The notes beneath the pieces are model-generated. The model saw nothing but the letters and a program-made list of their open reading frames with translations, made no database searches and was not told the origin of the DNA. The position numbers and the translations under genes were made by a program. Source: Trichobilharzia regenti (lineage: Eukaryota > Platyhelminthes > Trematoda > Strigeidida > Schistosomatidae). From it: a DNA stretch of 64,000 nucleotides. The stretch is taken from contig OX235270.1 of assembly GCA_944472135.2 (NCBI GenBank), positions 55,867,267 to 55,931,266 on the forward strand. The letters are read 5' to 3'. Below are positions 34,740 through 45,978 of this stretch, piece by piece (position 1 is the first letter of the stretch; every line of letters begins with the position of its first letter).

Positions 34740-35427
34740 TCCTACTAATCACCAGCAGCCCAAATTATACAGGCCGACTAATACGGATAAAGCTAAACCA
34801 AACGTTAGACCCGGAACACTAAAGCCCATAAGTAGGAAAGTTTCAAATGGGTCACTGGCTCATTCTACTGATAGACAATCATCTAAACTTAGTCATGTTC
34901 CTGAAGTTAGACGTAATTCACATACCGTAGGAGCTGAATCATTTCCGACTTCCACTACCAGTCCTATGATAAGAAAAAACAATCGTCACATATCTCACCA
35001 AACACTTCGAAAACACGAAGTTGCTCAACCCCTCACGAATGCACCCTCAACCATGATGTACAGGAAACATCAGTTTGAGAATACAGACGTTAGTCCAAAA
35101 ACGCGTATAGTGCCCTGTCATAATTCTCATGCATTCAGTAGGGGTCACATGCCAATTTCAGCACAATGCTCATCATGGCCTAGGAAGTACTCTAATCAGA
35201 CACAGGGATCTAAGTCATATGCACACAACAACACGCCGATCACACATTTCGGTTATAACTATGCAGATTACACGACACTAGCCAACCCATATGACCAAAA
35301 TTTTCTCCAGCGACAACTGGCAGAAACGCCTGGGATCATGCACATAGCACGCATGATATCAGACCAATTCCTTGCTGGTATAGCGAACACCTTACAACAG
35401 GGAAACTGCTTCTTCCCCGAAAGATAG
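34740..35427 (+). pseudogene. CR1-like ORF1 of element B, frameshifted C-terminal part
   Basis: The continuation of ORF1 after the frameshift, with an uninterrupted ATG-started section at 34966-35427 (153 codons, starting MIRKNNRHISHQTLRKHEVA). It is nearly identical to the corresponding part of the inverted copy at 49400-49960. It is rich in Gln, Asn, Ser and His, with no recognised domain. Confidence 0.7.
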
Positions 35428-35429
35428 CA

Positions 35430-37442
35430 AACATCTTATACACACCTAATACCAATAGTAATACCATAGATTATCATACTAGTATCTCCCATAGCACGCA
35501 ATATCTAAACGACCAACTACTCACGAGTGACATTTCACAACCCATCCCTAACTATCAAATTAAAGAAACCGTCTCTAGTGATCAAAATGTTGTAATTAAT
35601 GAATCCAATAACGACTGCACATATTCAGTTGATAACCATAGAGTATTTTATTATGATATTGCCCATACACTAAAACCACTTCGTCAAAGTCTATCCGTCA
35701 TCCTCATAAATGCTAGATCAGTTCTTAACAAACATTTAGCATTATGTACGTTAGCCTCTATATGCAATCCGTCGCTGATCATGATCACTGAAGCCTGGTG
35801 CTCAAGTGACATTGTGGATGGTAGCTTATCAATTGATAAGTACAATCTTTTTCGAGGGGATAGGGAAACAGGTCGTGGGGGTGGAACACTCATATACGTT
35901 AAACAACCCATTTGTGCAACGCATTTTAGTCACCCTATTCTGTCACAACTTAATGATTCGGTGTGGGTCGAAATAAAAGTTCTCAGAAGTAAACCTATCC
36001 TTATAGGGTGCGTATACCGACCGCCATCATCCAACCGCGAATACGATAACGTACTCAGCAACATATTTAGTGTTGCATCCAATCTTCCCTTCAGTTATAA
36101 TATAATTGGAGGTGACTTCAATTTGCCTGATATATCATGGCGTACACTTCGTGGACCCTCGAGGTATGATAATCTTCTTAATTCCATCATTACTGGAGGA
36201 TGGACGCAACACATAAATGTACCCACTAGGTCCAATAACATTCTTGATCTTATATTCACGATCAACGTAGCACCATCTACAATTCATGTGGGACATGAAT
36301 TCCCAGGTAGCGATCATAAAATAGTTGCATGTTCGTTTAATATTTCTCCAGAAACTATACACAGAAACGAAGTTAGTCGGACACCTATAAGACCATACAC
36401 GCGGGTTGATTGGGACTTGTATCAGGACTTGATTAGATACTCTAATTGGGATTCCTACTTTACCAATGACTCCTTAGAGGAAGTCCTTAAAAACTTCTAT
36501 GACAATATACAGTCGGTTAATGATGTCATAGCGCCTGTGAAACTGATTAAATTCAAAATCCCTCAAGGTGATTTTATTCCAATATCATTAAGAAGAAGTT
36601 TGCGGAAGCATTCATTAAGTTACTATAGACATGACGACTTATCGTCGTTAATCGCTATCAAAACAATCCTCATTAGAATCCATGAGTTAAAAAATCTAAG
36701 TCTTAGGAATAAAGAAACGCGGGCAATTCAGTCGCCACATAACACTGGAGAAATAGCCAAACTCTTCAAAAGTAGGTTAACTAACTCCAAATCAACATAT
36801 CCAAAAATAATACACCTAGGTGGCATTACTCACGAAAGTGCTGAGGATATATGTGAGGTGTTTAGCACGCACTTTGCCAAACTGTACACTCTAGAAAATG
36901 ACCAGGATATAGATTTCCCTCGTAAAACAGAAAAGTGTCTAAGCGATGTAGTCTTAAACGCCCAAGAAATCGATAAAGCTATCACAACTCTTAAGCTTAC
37001 TAATACTCCCGGCCCAGATGGAATGTCTTCCGTCCTCTTAAAAAATGGTGGAAATGACATGAATCTACTTCTTCTCAAGATATTTTCAACTTCGATAAGG
37101 AGTGGAACATATCCAAATAGCTGGAAGAAATCCTACGTTGTACCCATTCACAAAACCGGACCTACAGCGGACATAGATAATTACCGCCCCATCAACATTA
37201 CTTCCGTAGTTTCACGTGTGATGGAAAAGATTGTAAAGAAGCAAATTGTTCAGTATTTGCTCTCGAATGACTTAATATCCCCTTTCCAATACGGTTTCCT
37301 AAATAGAAGATCGTGCATTACGTGCCAGTTAGATTATTTCGACCACATTACTGAATGTGTAGACAAAGGTCGTTCGGCAGCAACATTATTTCTAGATGTT
37401 AGGAAAGCTTTTGATAAAGTCCCACATAACGACTCATACTGA
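35430..37442 (+). CDS. CR1-like ORF2 of element B: endonuclease and first half of reverse transcriptase
   Basis: The frame is open upstream of the first internal ATG (35781), with LSVILINARSVLNKH at the usual start of the endonuclease. Endonuclease motifs are TEAW, GRGGGTLIYVK, GGDFNLPD, NILDLIF and GSDHKIV. Reverse-transcriptase motifs are TNTPGPDGMSS, NYRPINITSVVSRVMEK, QYGFLNRRSC and FLDVRKAFDKVPHN. The frame stops at 37442 because of a one-base indel near 37428, and the protein resumes in another frame (LILKLLSYGISG...). The copy is therefore inactive. Confidence 0.85.
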   Translation, partial: NILYTPNTNSNTIDYHTSISHSTQYLNDQLLTSDISQPIPNYQIKETVSSDQNVVINESNNDCTYSVDNHRVFYYDIAHTLKPLRQSLSVILINARSVLNKHLALCTLASICNPSLIMITEAWCSSDIVDGSLSIDKYNLFRGDRETGRGGGTLIYVKQPICATHFSHPILSQLNDSVWVEIKVLRSKPILIGCVYRPPSSNREYDNVLSNIFSVASNLPFSYNIIGGDFNLPDISWRTLRGPSRYDNLLNSIITGGWTQHINVPTRSNNILDLIFTINVAPSTIHVGHEFPGSDHKIVACSFNISPETIHRNEVSRTPIRPYTRVDWDLYQDLIRYSNWDSYFTNDSLEEVLKNFYDNIQSVNDVIAPVKLIKFKIPQGDFIPISLRRSLRKHSLSYYRHDDLSSLIAIKTILIRIHELKNLSLRNKETRAIQSPHNTGEIAKLFKSRLTNSKSTYPKIIHLGGITHESAEDICEVFSTHFAKLYTLENDQDIDFPRKTEKCLSDVVLNAQEIDKAITTLKLTNTPGPDGMSSVLLKNGGNDMNLLLLKIFSTSIRSGTYPNSWKKSYVVPIHKTGPTADIDNYRPINITSVVSRVMEKIVKKQIVQYLLSNDLISPFQYGFLNRRSCITCQLDYFDHITECVDKGRSAATLFLDVRKAFDKVPHNDSY

Positions 37443-38152
37443 AACTCCTATCTTATGGAATAAGTGGAAGGCTTCTTGAGTGGATAACTTCCTTTCTTAC
37501 AGGAAGAGAACAGTTAGTTAAAGTCAACCATCACTTATCAACATCCAAACCGATAACCAGCGGCGTGATACAAGGTAGTGTTCTTGGCCCTACCCTATTC
37601 ATTGTATTCATAAATGATATTGTCTCTATGATCAAGTATGGCAAGCCATACCTCTTTGCAGATGACCTCAAAGTTGTCTATGATTTTGACTATAATGATA
37701 TGAATATTGTTAGTAAAATCCAAGAAGACCTAAATAGTCTATGTAATTGGAGTGAAAAGTGGCAGTTAACGTTCAATCCAGCTAAATCTGGGATAACATA
37801 CTTCGGACGTTGGAAACCTAGCATGTGTCTATACATGTACGGTGACCTTGTCTCAAACACGAACACAGTCACAGATCTCGGGATAACATACTCAGATCTT
37901 ACCTTTACTGAACATGCAAATAAGGTGGTATCTGATTGTAAACGTCTAACCGGCTTTGTGCTACGCAACTTTTACACTCCAGAAGCCAGATTAGCCATAT
38001 ATAAAATATGCATTCGCCCCAAACTTGAATACTGTGCCCACTTATACAGTAGCTTTAAATCAGCAGACAGAAAAAAAGTTGAAAGTGTCCAAAGATTCCT
38101 CACGAAACGCATATTAGGCTGTGATCAGCAAATAGAATACCTCGACAGATTA
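37443..38152 (+). pseudogene. CR1-like ORF2 of element B: second half of reverse transcriptase
   Basis: After the frameshift the reverse transcriptase continues with SGVIQGSVLGPTLFIVFIND and the catalytic FADD (in KPYLFADDLKVVY, at about 37655-37666), then the thumb region to EYLDR at about 38152. The ATG at 37565 is internal, not a true start. From 38153 the frame runs without interruption into element C, giving a single 1020-codon frame (37565-40627). The Phe of FADD replaces the common Tyr, which many LINE enzymes tolerate. Confidence 0.85.
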
Positions 38153-40627
38153 GCTAAATCGTTTGCACATGCATCCTCGTTTAGTGCTAATTACAAATTA
38201 ATTGCAGGGGACTTCAATCTTCCAGAAGTCAATTGGCTAACTAGTTCCGGCCCCCAACGCTTCGACGAATTACTTGCCACTATAGACTGTTATGGATGGC
38301 AACAACACGTCCTGACACCTACTCGTGGTGACAACATGTTGGACCTTGTTTTTTGTCATGACACAATCCCAGTCTCCACGTATGTTGGTAATCGATTTTC
38401 CAGTAGTGACCATAGAATGGTACTCTGCTCTCTGCCTTTCTCACCACTAAATACAGGAAACAAACAAGACTCAGGAAGCACAATATGTCGTAGTTACAAA
38501 TATACAGACTGGGGATTAGTCCAAGAACTTATTCGACTCTGTCAATGGGATGACTATTTTACCACTGACTCCCTGGAGGCCTTAGTAACCCTGTTTTACA
38601 GGAATGTTACCCTTTGTCTAGATACAGTTGCTCCAAAGAAAATAGTGAAATTAAGTAGACACCGAACTGAATATATTCCAAGGGCACACCGTAATAAGTT
38701 AAGGAAGCTGAAGAAACAGTACTATTCCACTAAGGACATATCACTATTGCTCTCAATCCACGAGTCTCTTGAATCTCTCAAGCGCCTACGCTCTCAAAAG
38801 GACCTCGACGAAGAGTTAACGGCACTTGAAAGTACCTCCAAAGTTTATAACTTAACGGCACTTCTTAAAAAACGAATGCAGTCGGCGAGGGAAATCCCAT
38901 ACTTACTTCACGACAAAGTAATCTACAATGAACCTGCCACTATCTGTGAACTCTTCAGTGATTGGTTTGCAAACTTTAGTTTAGAAACACATATGCCTGG
39001 TGAAACCGCTCCCCTTACTATCTCTTCCCTTGAAAGCATTGTGTTCACTAATCAGTTAATAGTACAAGCAATTAAAAGCCTTAAACCTTCCACTAGTACG
39101 GGACCGGATGGCCTAGCTTCGATAATTTTCAAAAACAGTGGGTGTGATATACCCTTGTTACTTCTTAAATTCTTCTCAATATCTATGGACACTGGCACTT
39201 ACCCTAGTGAGTGGAAAACTAGCTTCATAATTCCACATTACAAATCTGGTGATAGGGCAAACGTCCGCAATTACAGACCCATAAATATAACCCCAGTTAT
39301 CTCACGAATCATGGAGAAAGTTGTAAAAGATCAATTGTCAGACTACCTAATTAGGGAAGATCTTGTTACAAGGTCTCAACACGGATTTCTCAAAAATAGA
39401 TCCTGCGTTACTTGCCACTTCGACTTTTTCAACTGCATCACTAGTAGTCGCGAAGCACGTAAGCTAGTCGTTGTTCTCTACTTCGATATATCTAGGGCAT
39501 TTGACATGGTATCTCACAGTATTCTCTTTGAGAAGCTGTACTCTTGTGGAATTCGCAACCCATTACTGAACTGGTTAAAATCATTTCTAAGCAACAGGGT
39601 ACAAATAACCAAAGTTGGATCTGTATTGTCTCATCCTAGGCAGATCTCAAGTGGGGTCGTGCAAGGTAGTGTCCTAGGTCCACTTTTATTCACAGTCTAC
39701 ATTAACAGAATTTGCAAGTGCTTCACCTTAGGCAAACCATTCCTATATGCTGACGACCTCAAAGTCGTCTACTCCTGCTACACTCATGAATTAAGCGATA
39801 TGGTTACTAAAATACATCTTGAACTAAGTAGCCTTGCAACGTGGTGTGCTGAATCCTGTCTAAACTTTAACATTGACAAATGCGGCTGGATTTGTATCGG
39901 CAACAGTAACCTTGATCTAACTCTTGAAATAAATGGGCGAAAACTAGCTAAGCTCAACTCAGTCGTAGATCTCGGTATTAGATACTCTAGTAACCTAACG
40001 TTCGCTGAACAGACTGATTATGCCAGACGTAAAACGCGAAGGCTGATAGGATGCATAACACGCAATTTCTTTTGTTGTGAAACTAGGGTTTTATTATACA
40101 AAGTATGTGTCCGACCTATCTTAGAATACTGCCCGTTTATTCTTAGCGGACTAAGACAAAATGACAAGCTTAAATTAGAGGGAGTGCAACGGCAGTTTAC
40201 CTCAAGAACTCTTGGTTTAGAAAGTGGTCTGGAATACCATGAGCGATGCGTAAGACTAAGATTAGAACCCCTCTGGAAAAGACGTCTTAAGCTAAACCTT
40301 ATCTTTTACTATAAGCTAACTAATCTTCTCTTGCATTCCTCCGAGCCAATAACTAAACCTACCGCTGTCATCAGTTACAATCTTAGAAATCATCACAACC
40401 TAGCTGCTATGGAGCACTGTCAGACTTACGTGCGGTACAACTTCTTCTTAAATAAGTTTTCAGTCATTTGGAATAGACTACCAGCTAATGTGCGCGATGC
40501 AAACACACTTCCAGTGTTCATCTCCTCAGTCACCAGACTGCTCAAAGATGACAATGCACTTTTGCGCCTGACTCTTACACCTTCTTTTTCACCATACATA
40601 GATATTTTAAGTTCTTTAAACGTGTAG
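38153..40627 (+). CDS. CR1-like element C: partial endonuclease plus complete reverse transcriptase
   Basis: The second part of the 1020-codon fused frame. It starts inside the endonuclease (KLIAGDFNLPEVNW, NMLDLVF, SSDHRMV), so the first ~110 residues of the enzyme are absent. A full reverse transcriptase follows: TSTGPDGLAS, NYRPINITPVISRIMEK, QHGFLKNRSC, YFDISRAFDMV, SGVVQGSVLGPLLF and catalytic YADD (about 39747-39758). The C-terminal block reads EYHERCVRLRLEPLW...YNLRNHHN. It is clearly diverged from element B, so it is a related family and not a duplication. The reading frame is intact, but the protein lacks the endonuclease start. Confidence 0.9.
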   Translation, partial: AKSFAHASSFSANYKLIAGDFNLPEVNWLTSSGPQRFDELLATIDCYGWQQHVLTPTRGDNMLDLVFCHDTIPVSTYVGNRFSSSDHRMVLCSLPFSPLNTGNKQDSGSTICRSYKYTDWGLVQELIRLCQWDDYFTTDSLEALVTLFYRNVTLCLDTVAPKKIVKLSRHRTEYIPRAHRNKLRKLKKQYYSTKDISLLLSIHESLESLKRLRSQKDLDEELTALESTSKVYNLTALLKKRMQSAREIPYLLHDKVIYNEPATICELFSDWFANFSLETHMPGETAPLTISSLESIVFTNQLIVQAIKSLKPSTSTGPDGLASIIFKNSGCDIPLLLLKFFSISMDTGTYPSEWKTSFIIPHYKSGDRANVRNYRPINITPVISRIMEKVVKDQLSDYLIREDLVTRSQHGFLKNRSCVTCHFDFFNCITSSREARKLVVVLYFDISRAFDMVSHSILFEKLYSCGIRNPLLNWLKSFLSNRVQITKVGSVLSHPRQISSGVVQGSVLGPLLFTVYINRICKCFTLGKPFLYADDLKVVYSCYTHELSDMVTKIHLELSSLATWCAESCLNFNIDKCGWICIGNSNLDLTLEINGRKLAKLNSVVDLGIRYSSNLTFAEQTDYARRKTRRLIGCITRNFFCCETRVLLYKVCVRPILEYCPFILSGLRQNDKLKLEGVQRQFTSRTLGLESGLEYHERCVRLRLEPLWKRRLKLNLIFYYKLTNLLLHSSEPITKPTAVISYNLRNHHNLAAMEHCQTYVRYNFFLNKFSVIWNRLPANVRDANTLPVFISSVTRLLKDDNALLRLTLTPSFSPYIDILSSLNV

Positions 40628-41497
40628 TTACAACAAACTACAATTATAAATTTTAATATTATTGGAACTAGATGATTAACATTTCTACACAGGACAGTAA
40701 TATTAGTTCACACATAATATAAAAGTTAGCGTAACGGGACTAGTTAGTTAATGAATAAAAATAAGCATAGTTACAAAACAGAATATATATGTATATATTT
40801 ATTAATCACTCCTTAAGGACTCCCGTTGCTTTCTTTTGCGTTGCTGTTGTTTGTCTTCTTTTTTCTCTCACCATTTCAGCTTCTATTTGACTTTTTGAAT
40901 GAGAATGAATAATGTGGATATTTGACCATTTACAATGACAAATGATCTGCAAACATTATTGGTCCAGTATCTTTCAGTTGCCTGGTTAATAACGAATTAA
41001 CTTTCTCCACGACGCAACCTGGTTTACATTTGTGGAATATACTCTTATACCAATGGAAAAGTATCCATTTGTAATACAACGTCACGATTGTAGCTTATAA
41101 CATAACTGATCGTATCTGTAAAATAGCTTCCTTATTACCCAATTTGGATATAAATCAAATCAAAAATAAGATTCGGATTTGTACACACCCAAGTTATATT
41201 GAGGAATTACTTCAAGCTTTATTTTTTCCCAAGTATTTTTAATCCATCCAAAACATACTTGGGTTTTTTTGTTAATGCGAAGTTAATATTCCTATATTTC
41301 ATGACGTGCTCCATTGAATGACTGGTTATCATATTGTTCCCACAGACCTAAGACAAAAACACCAGCAACCATGTAACTTAACCATAAACCGAATTTATGA
41401 AATTTAAATAATGCTTACCCATGCCTGTATATTTGGTGTGTCCTACACAAGTAGGAAAAAATATGTATTTTATTAAAACATTATTATTAATTATGAT
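38153..41497 (+). mobile_element. Element C: 5'-truncated CR1-like LINE nested in element B
   Basis: The insertion begins in the endonuclease, runs through the reverse transcriptase (to 40627) and an ~870-bp 3' UTR, and ends at about 41497 with GCCTGTA, the CCTAC/GTAGG hairpin (41442-41455) and an ATTATT tail. The 3' UTR block at 41205-41300 (TTCAAGCTTTATTTTTTCCC, then TTTTTTGTTAATGCGAAG) recurs at 58480-58560, which confirms it as family sequence. 5' truncation and insertion into coding sequence fit target-primed reverse transcription. Confidence 0.85.
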
Positions 41498-41588
41498 TGC
41501 TAATCGTATATGTAATTTATCATATTGATGATGCCTGTAAACTGGCGTCTCTCATGTACAAAATGAGAATATAATATTATTATTATTA
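41498..41588 (+). mobile_element. Very short CR1-like 3' end next to element C
   Basis: About 90 bases carrying a second GCCTGTA block (41533-41539), a hairpin CTCAT/ATGAG (41551-41567) and an ATTATTATTATTAG tail, directly followed by the resumed element B coding sequence. It is either a separate, extremely 5'-truncated insertion or the true 3' end of the event that brought element C. Its hairpin differs in sequence from that of element C, which favours a separate family member. Confidence 0.6.
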
Positions 41589-41914
41589 GATGTATTCGAC
41601 TGGACTTAGGACCCTTATGTTTAAGGAGAGTGAAGTGCAATTTATTTCTCTTATTCAAAGTTATGAGAAAGCCCTCATCAATAACGTGGGCTAATCCTAA
41701 ATCGTATGGATTACGCAACCATGACTACCTTCTCAAGGTTAGCACCCATAAACTCACCACTAGAGCTAACTTCACCATTAATTATTGCAAACTTTGGAAC
41801 CAACTACCCCCTGAGATTAGATCCTGTGGAAGGCCTGACAGTTTCGAAAGGAGCCTAGAAAAACATATTGACATGTCGACCATAGCCCATCTAAAAGATC
41901 TCAACTGCTGGTAG
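41589..41914 (+). pseudogene. CR1-like element B ORF2 C-terminus, after the nested insertions
   Basis: The frame CIRLDLGPLCLRRVKCNLFL, then YGLRNHDYLLKV...NYCKLWNQLPPEIRS, matches the C-terminal block of element C (RLRLEPLWKRRLKLNL; YNLRNHHNL; IWNRLPANVR). It is the missing end of element B, 3.4 kb downstream of its break. It ends at a stop at 41912-41914. The ATG at 41630 is internal. Confidence 0.85.
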
Positions 41915-43937
41915 AGTGATAAAACAATGACATTTCAATATTTAACTACAGAAAGTACACTAGTTCATACACTAACATAATAATACTCAGTAATTATGCA
42001 TGTTCAATTCTTGAAATTGGAATGTTATTAAAATACTTAAAATGATTCAAATATTTATGCAGCAAATGTTCTCTTAGCTTATAACTCCTTTTTCCCTTAT
42101 AACACTCACTTATTGAGCCCAATGTATTCTTTGATAATACGAATTATAACACTGATTATAATCTTATCATATGTAACTTGATTTATTTTACGGCTACCTT
42201 TAAGAGTAACTAACTTTCTGCAGTATTGTTAACCAAATGCTAAAACTTCGTTGGTTCATTGTTAATATCTTTGTATAATATGTGTAGACAGGTCACTTTC
42301 CAATGTCAAATGTATACTATATATAAGACTGTCATGAAAACTTAGTACACTAAGTCCTGCCAACCAACCTTACATTCAGTTCATACTACCTATACTGAAC
42401 CCTAACTATATTGTTCTGCTGAATCTTGCTCCAATATTCACAATACCTATTCGTTTTACTCTTTAAGTTTTTAATTTCTTATAAAGTAATCTGTTCATTA
42501 GGAAGCATGCATACAAATATAATATGTTCATAAAGATGTACGCGGAGACCTATTGGAAGCACTCATTAAGAAAACTAAGGAGATTGCATATGAGATACGA
42601 ACATGTCTGGTACCAAGCAGTATATTTGCGGTAGCCATAATAATCACAGTCTCAGAGACTGACACCAAAAAAGGAGGGAGGGTGGCGCTAGCTGATCAGT
42701 AGTTATGGTGGTGGTCACTAAGGTGGATCGCCCCATTCTGCAGGACTAGCAATATACAATTTGAAGGCTCGAGATTTTTCTGATTTTTGTGAGGGCTTAG
42801 ATCTTTATCTTGAAAAAGGTGATAATGAACGCCTAGACAGATCATGCTTCTACCTTTAAATATATACCATTCACTCAGCCTATTATTGTGATGTGACCAC
42901 GTGGGCTCTGCACAGATTTATGGGGCATCTTATAAACTAACTTGCTGTCCATTGTCGGATCTTTGAATACCACTTCACAATGTCTTATCTCACTTATTTT
43001 CTAATAACGTCTTTACTCGATCCTCATTATATTCCATTAAACCTAACATTTTATAGCCCTTTATGAATTTGATTCAACATAATTCTATTCCAATTCTCTG
43101 TAGGGTACGGTTGTGCACCAAATGCACGAAAAGGCATAAAATAAAAACAACCGGCATGAGAATGAATGTATTAAAGCCAAAAGTGGACATCATGATAGTA
43201 CGAACTATATAGGTAGCATTATACATTGCAAATGAACGTTGTCAGCCTAGGCAGTTACCTTTATAAATGCATTTATTAATGATACTTGCACTGACCCATT
43301 TCATTACACTTTATTGATTCACCTTAGCAATTTTACTTTTCTAAAACAGCTTTCAATCCCTTGTAAATGTTGTACTTACCTCAATATTGGTTGGTTATCG
43401 TATGCCTACAACCACGGGATGAAAACGAAACGAAGTCAATTTTCCCGCTCAACCTGTAGGACAATTGTACAATTCAACAACTATACGGCCTAGTTCAGAC
43501 AATGTGTATTTATATATATATCAAATATTTAACTGTTGAAACATTATTAACTTGTAGACAATCTACGATTTGAGATTATATCATACTTGATCGTGCCTGT
43601 AAAAATGGCATGCATTTTCATGTAAACTTATGCTTATATGAAAATATAAACATTAGACAGTTACTTATGTCACCCGAGAATACTGACAGTAACTTCAGGT
43701 GTTTTAAATTTACTAAATTATGGAGGCGTCCGAGGATTCAGGTACAGTCGACGTAAACTTCTCACGAATCAATCTTCACAGATTAACGACCTGTAAATTT
43801 AAAGTTTCATCAACATTCCATCAAAGTGATTCACTTATTCTCAATCGATTCAATTTTAGCATTTACGAAGTTAGAACTATTTCGAATATATGTCATTTGT
43901 GATAGCCTTAACTTTTATTAAACACTTCGAATTCTGC
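41915..43937. other. LINE 3' UTR and unassigned sequence
   Basis: The first part is presumably the 3' UTR of element B. A GCCTGTA motif with a TTTTCAT/ATGAAAA hairpin at 43594-43644 may mark a LINE 3' end. A G-rich stretch at about 42665-42740 (GGAGGGAGGGTGGCG) resembles another at about 53925-54000. No gene was recognised. The sequence ends at the 5' LTR of element X. Confidence 0.5.
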
Positions 43938-44304
43938 TATCAATGTAGCCGAAGACTGAACGATCAATTCATGGTTGTTTGCCCAAACCCAACTCCTACA
44001 TAATTTTCGTGGGAGTCATCAGTCCAACAGTCATCGTCTCATCGTTCGTTGTTCAGTGGAAGATCGAAAACCATCAGAAGTATTATCGTGACTTACTGTT
44101 ATAACATCTATTCTTAGACCTTGTGTGTAATAATCTTATTGTTGGTTACACATTGGCGCAAGAATACAGGATTCTTGAGTGGCCAATCAGTGTTCAGATT
44201 TTCGCGTTGGTGATTACAAATTGTTTCTGAAAGTCTTCGAAGGACAGCGTGAAGTCCAGCGTAGAAAGAGCTGGACATTGACAGTTTCTGAGACTTGGCT
44301 GACA
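43938..44304 (+). repeat. LTR of BEL/Pao-type element X (5' LTR, type A, 367 bp)
   Basis: It starts TATCA (the consensus TGTCA is altered in this copy) and ends TGACA. Length and sequence match the solo LTR at 51150-51516 closely. It is clearly related to, but more diverged from, the 358-bp LTRs of element Y on the other strand. The gag-like gene lies directly downstream, so this is the 5' LTR. No target duplication could be tested because the 3' part of X is missing. Confidence 0.8.
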
Positions 44305-44399
44305 GTTTCTGATAGTTTCTGTTCGTCTTTCCTGGTGCCTGCAAGTCTTCTTTGGACATGTATTATCTGGAACTTTTCTAGGATTTTTAGTGAAGTTCA

Positions 44400-45620
44400 A
44401 TGATGCCTGGGTCAAAGAATGGACAGAGCGTCTTGGAAGCAAGCAGGAAAGTAAGTGATGTTGAGTTGTCTGTTACATGTAATGATGTGTGTGATGTTAA
44501 GCGTGATAAGGTTGATGTCAATGTTTCGCCGTCTAGGGATAGTAGGAACATCAAACTGCCTAGATATGAACCTCGGTGTTTCGACGGAAACCCAGCTGAC
44601 TATCCACAGTTTGGAAAGGATTTTGATGTCATGTTGAGTAGTTTTTTATTAAATGATGAAATGAAGTTGATATATTTGTTGAAATATTGCACTGAAGTTG
44701 CTTCAAGAGCTATACAGTGCTGTAAGTTCATGCCCCCAAACGAAGGATATGCCAAGGCGATGCATATCCTGCGTCAGAGGTTTGGATGATCTTCGATGAC
44801 TGTAAGGAGCGTATTCGAGGCCGCTAAAGGTAATGGTAGTCAATTACAAGATGACTCCAAGGCACTCACTGAGTTTTTGGATAATCTGATGACTTACAAG
44901 AATACGCTGATTTCGATGAATTGCATGAGCGATCTGAACTCAAGTTCCGTCCTAGAAGTAATAGCGAGACGTCTACCTACTCGACTGCAACGGAAGTGGG
45001 TGAAGATAAGCTCTCGTATACATGATGAAGGTATTGAGTCAACGTTTGATGATATTCTGAAACTGTTGCAAGATAGTGTCAATCAATCTATGAGCAAGTT
45101 TGCCAGTATATTGCATCCCACCACTAGAACAGAACAGCCTGAGAGCAAAACGCAATCATTTATGAAGAAAGGGTTTCAGAGAAGTGGATATCGAGAAAGC
45201 TTTATGGTGTCTAGTAATGCATATAGACTTAGTGATCGTAACACCTTTCGTGGGACATCGCCAACAGATAGGTTACAAACTGCAAGACAAATACGGTTGT
45301 GTTTTACACGTTTGCAAGAAGTGCATACAAAGATGAACTGTGAATCAGTCAGCAAGTTTAATTAGAAGCTAAATGTGAAATCAGCGTCATCAGGTTCTGA
45401 CTACGAATTAAGTGACTACAATGGCACGGTGAAGAAGCCTGTGGTTGCAACTGGTAAGCCATTGTTGAATAGTGTCACAAACGACACCACAGTTTGTGCA
45501 GGAGAAGAGAGGTAAAGTTTCAGAGTCCAGCTCTGCCTTCACAGGTTTACAAGGTATTACTAGTCAGAATAAAGGTATCAAACATTTAAGAGTTTGTGAG
45601 GAAGAACCCAAACTGCTTAA
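44400..45620 (+). pseudogene. BEL/Pao-type gag-like gene of element X (interrupted)
   Basis: The frame opens at 44400, is cut by an in-frame TGA at 44787-44789 (an Arg codon in element Y), continues from 44796 and stops at 45363. It contains the same DUF1759-like gag core as Y: YEPRCFDGNPADYPQFGKDF, then YCTEVASRAIQCCKF, LRQRFG and ARRLPTRLQRKWVK. Eroded homology to Y continues to 45620 (FRVCEEEPKL region). With two stops and no 3' part it is dead. Confidence 0.85.
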
Positions 45621-45978
45621 TGTCAATCACGTCACATAAACCGTTAATGCCCAGCTCTCGATACGCTCGGGCCCACGCTGTTCCTTGAAGATTTCAGAAA
45701 CGCTTAGTTATAACGGACGAAAAAACCGAAACACCGATTGGCCGCTTGATATTTCTTTATTGTTACACCAACATATAAATAGAATAAGTGAACTAAGGTC
45801 TGTGAACAAATATTACAATAATAAATCATTGTATTACTTCTGACGATGTTTTACTCTTCTTTCTGAACAGCGACCGATGAGACGATGACTGTCGTATTGA
45901 TGCCTCCGCGAAAATTGGGGAAGTTGATTTTAAGCAAACAACCAAGAATTGATCGTTCAATCTTCAACTCCATTGACA
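45621..45978 (-). repeat. 3' LTR of element Y (type B, 358 bp)
   Basis: On the minus strand it begins TGTCAATGG and ends GATTGACA. It is about 94% identical by eye to the 5' LTR at 49036-49393 and has the same length. It is related to the type A LTRs but distinct in the U3 part. It abuts the truncated gag of element X. Confidence 0.85.

Larger units (their letters stand above)
33491..43660 (+). mobile_element. CR1-like LINE, element B, interrupted by two LINE insertions
   Basis: Element B runs from a 5' UTR (start uncertain) through ORF1 (33674-35427) and ORF2 (about 35430-38152), is interrupted at about 38152/38153, and resumes at about 41589 with the C-terminal ORF2 block (to 41914) and a 3' UTR that may end near 43660. 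The protein before the break (EYLDR) and after it (CIRLDLGPL) together match the continuous EYHERCVRLRLEPLW block of element C, which shows that both halves belong to one copy. The 3' limit is set by a GCCTGTA-plus-hairpin motif at 43595-43645 and is tentative. Confidence 0.8.
43938..45620 (+). mobile_element. BEL/Pao-type gag-only element X, truncated
   Basis: The 5' LTR, a leader and a broken gag-like gene run from 43938 and stop abruptly at 45620, exactly where the minus-strand 3' LTR of element Y begins. The lost part corresponds to the second half of gag and everything downstream. The leader and gene align with element Y throughout, including TCTTTCCTGGTGCC and CCTGGGTCAAAGAA. Confidence 0.8.

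Noticed and set aside
44005..44030. Second hammerhead on the minus strand of the BEL-type LTR (CTGATGA then GAAA)
   Set aside because: Only seven bases (CTCCCAC) separate CTGATGA from GAAA, so no stem II can form, and the related LTR copies do not keep the motif.
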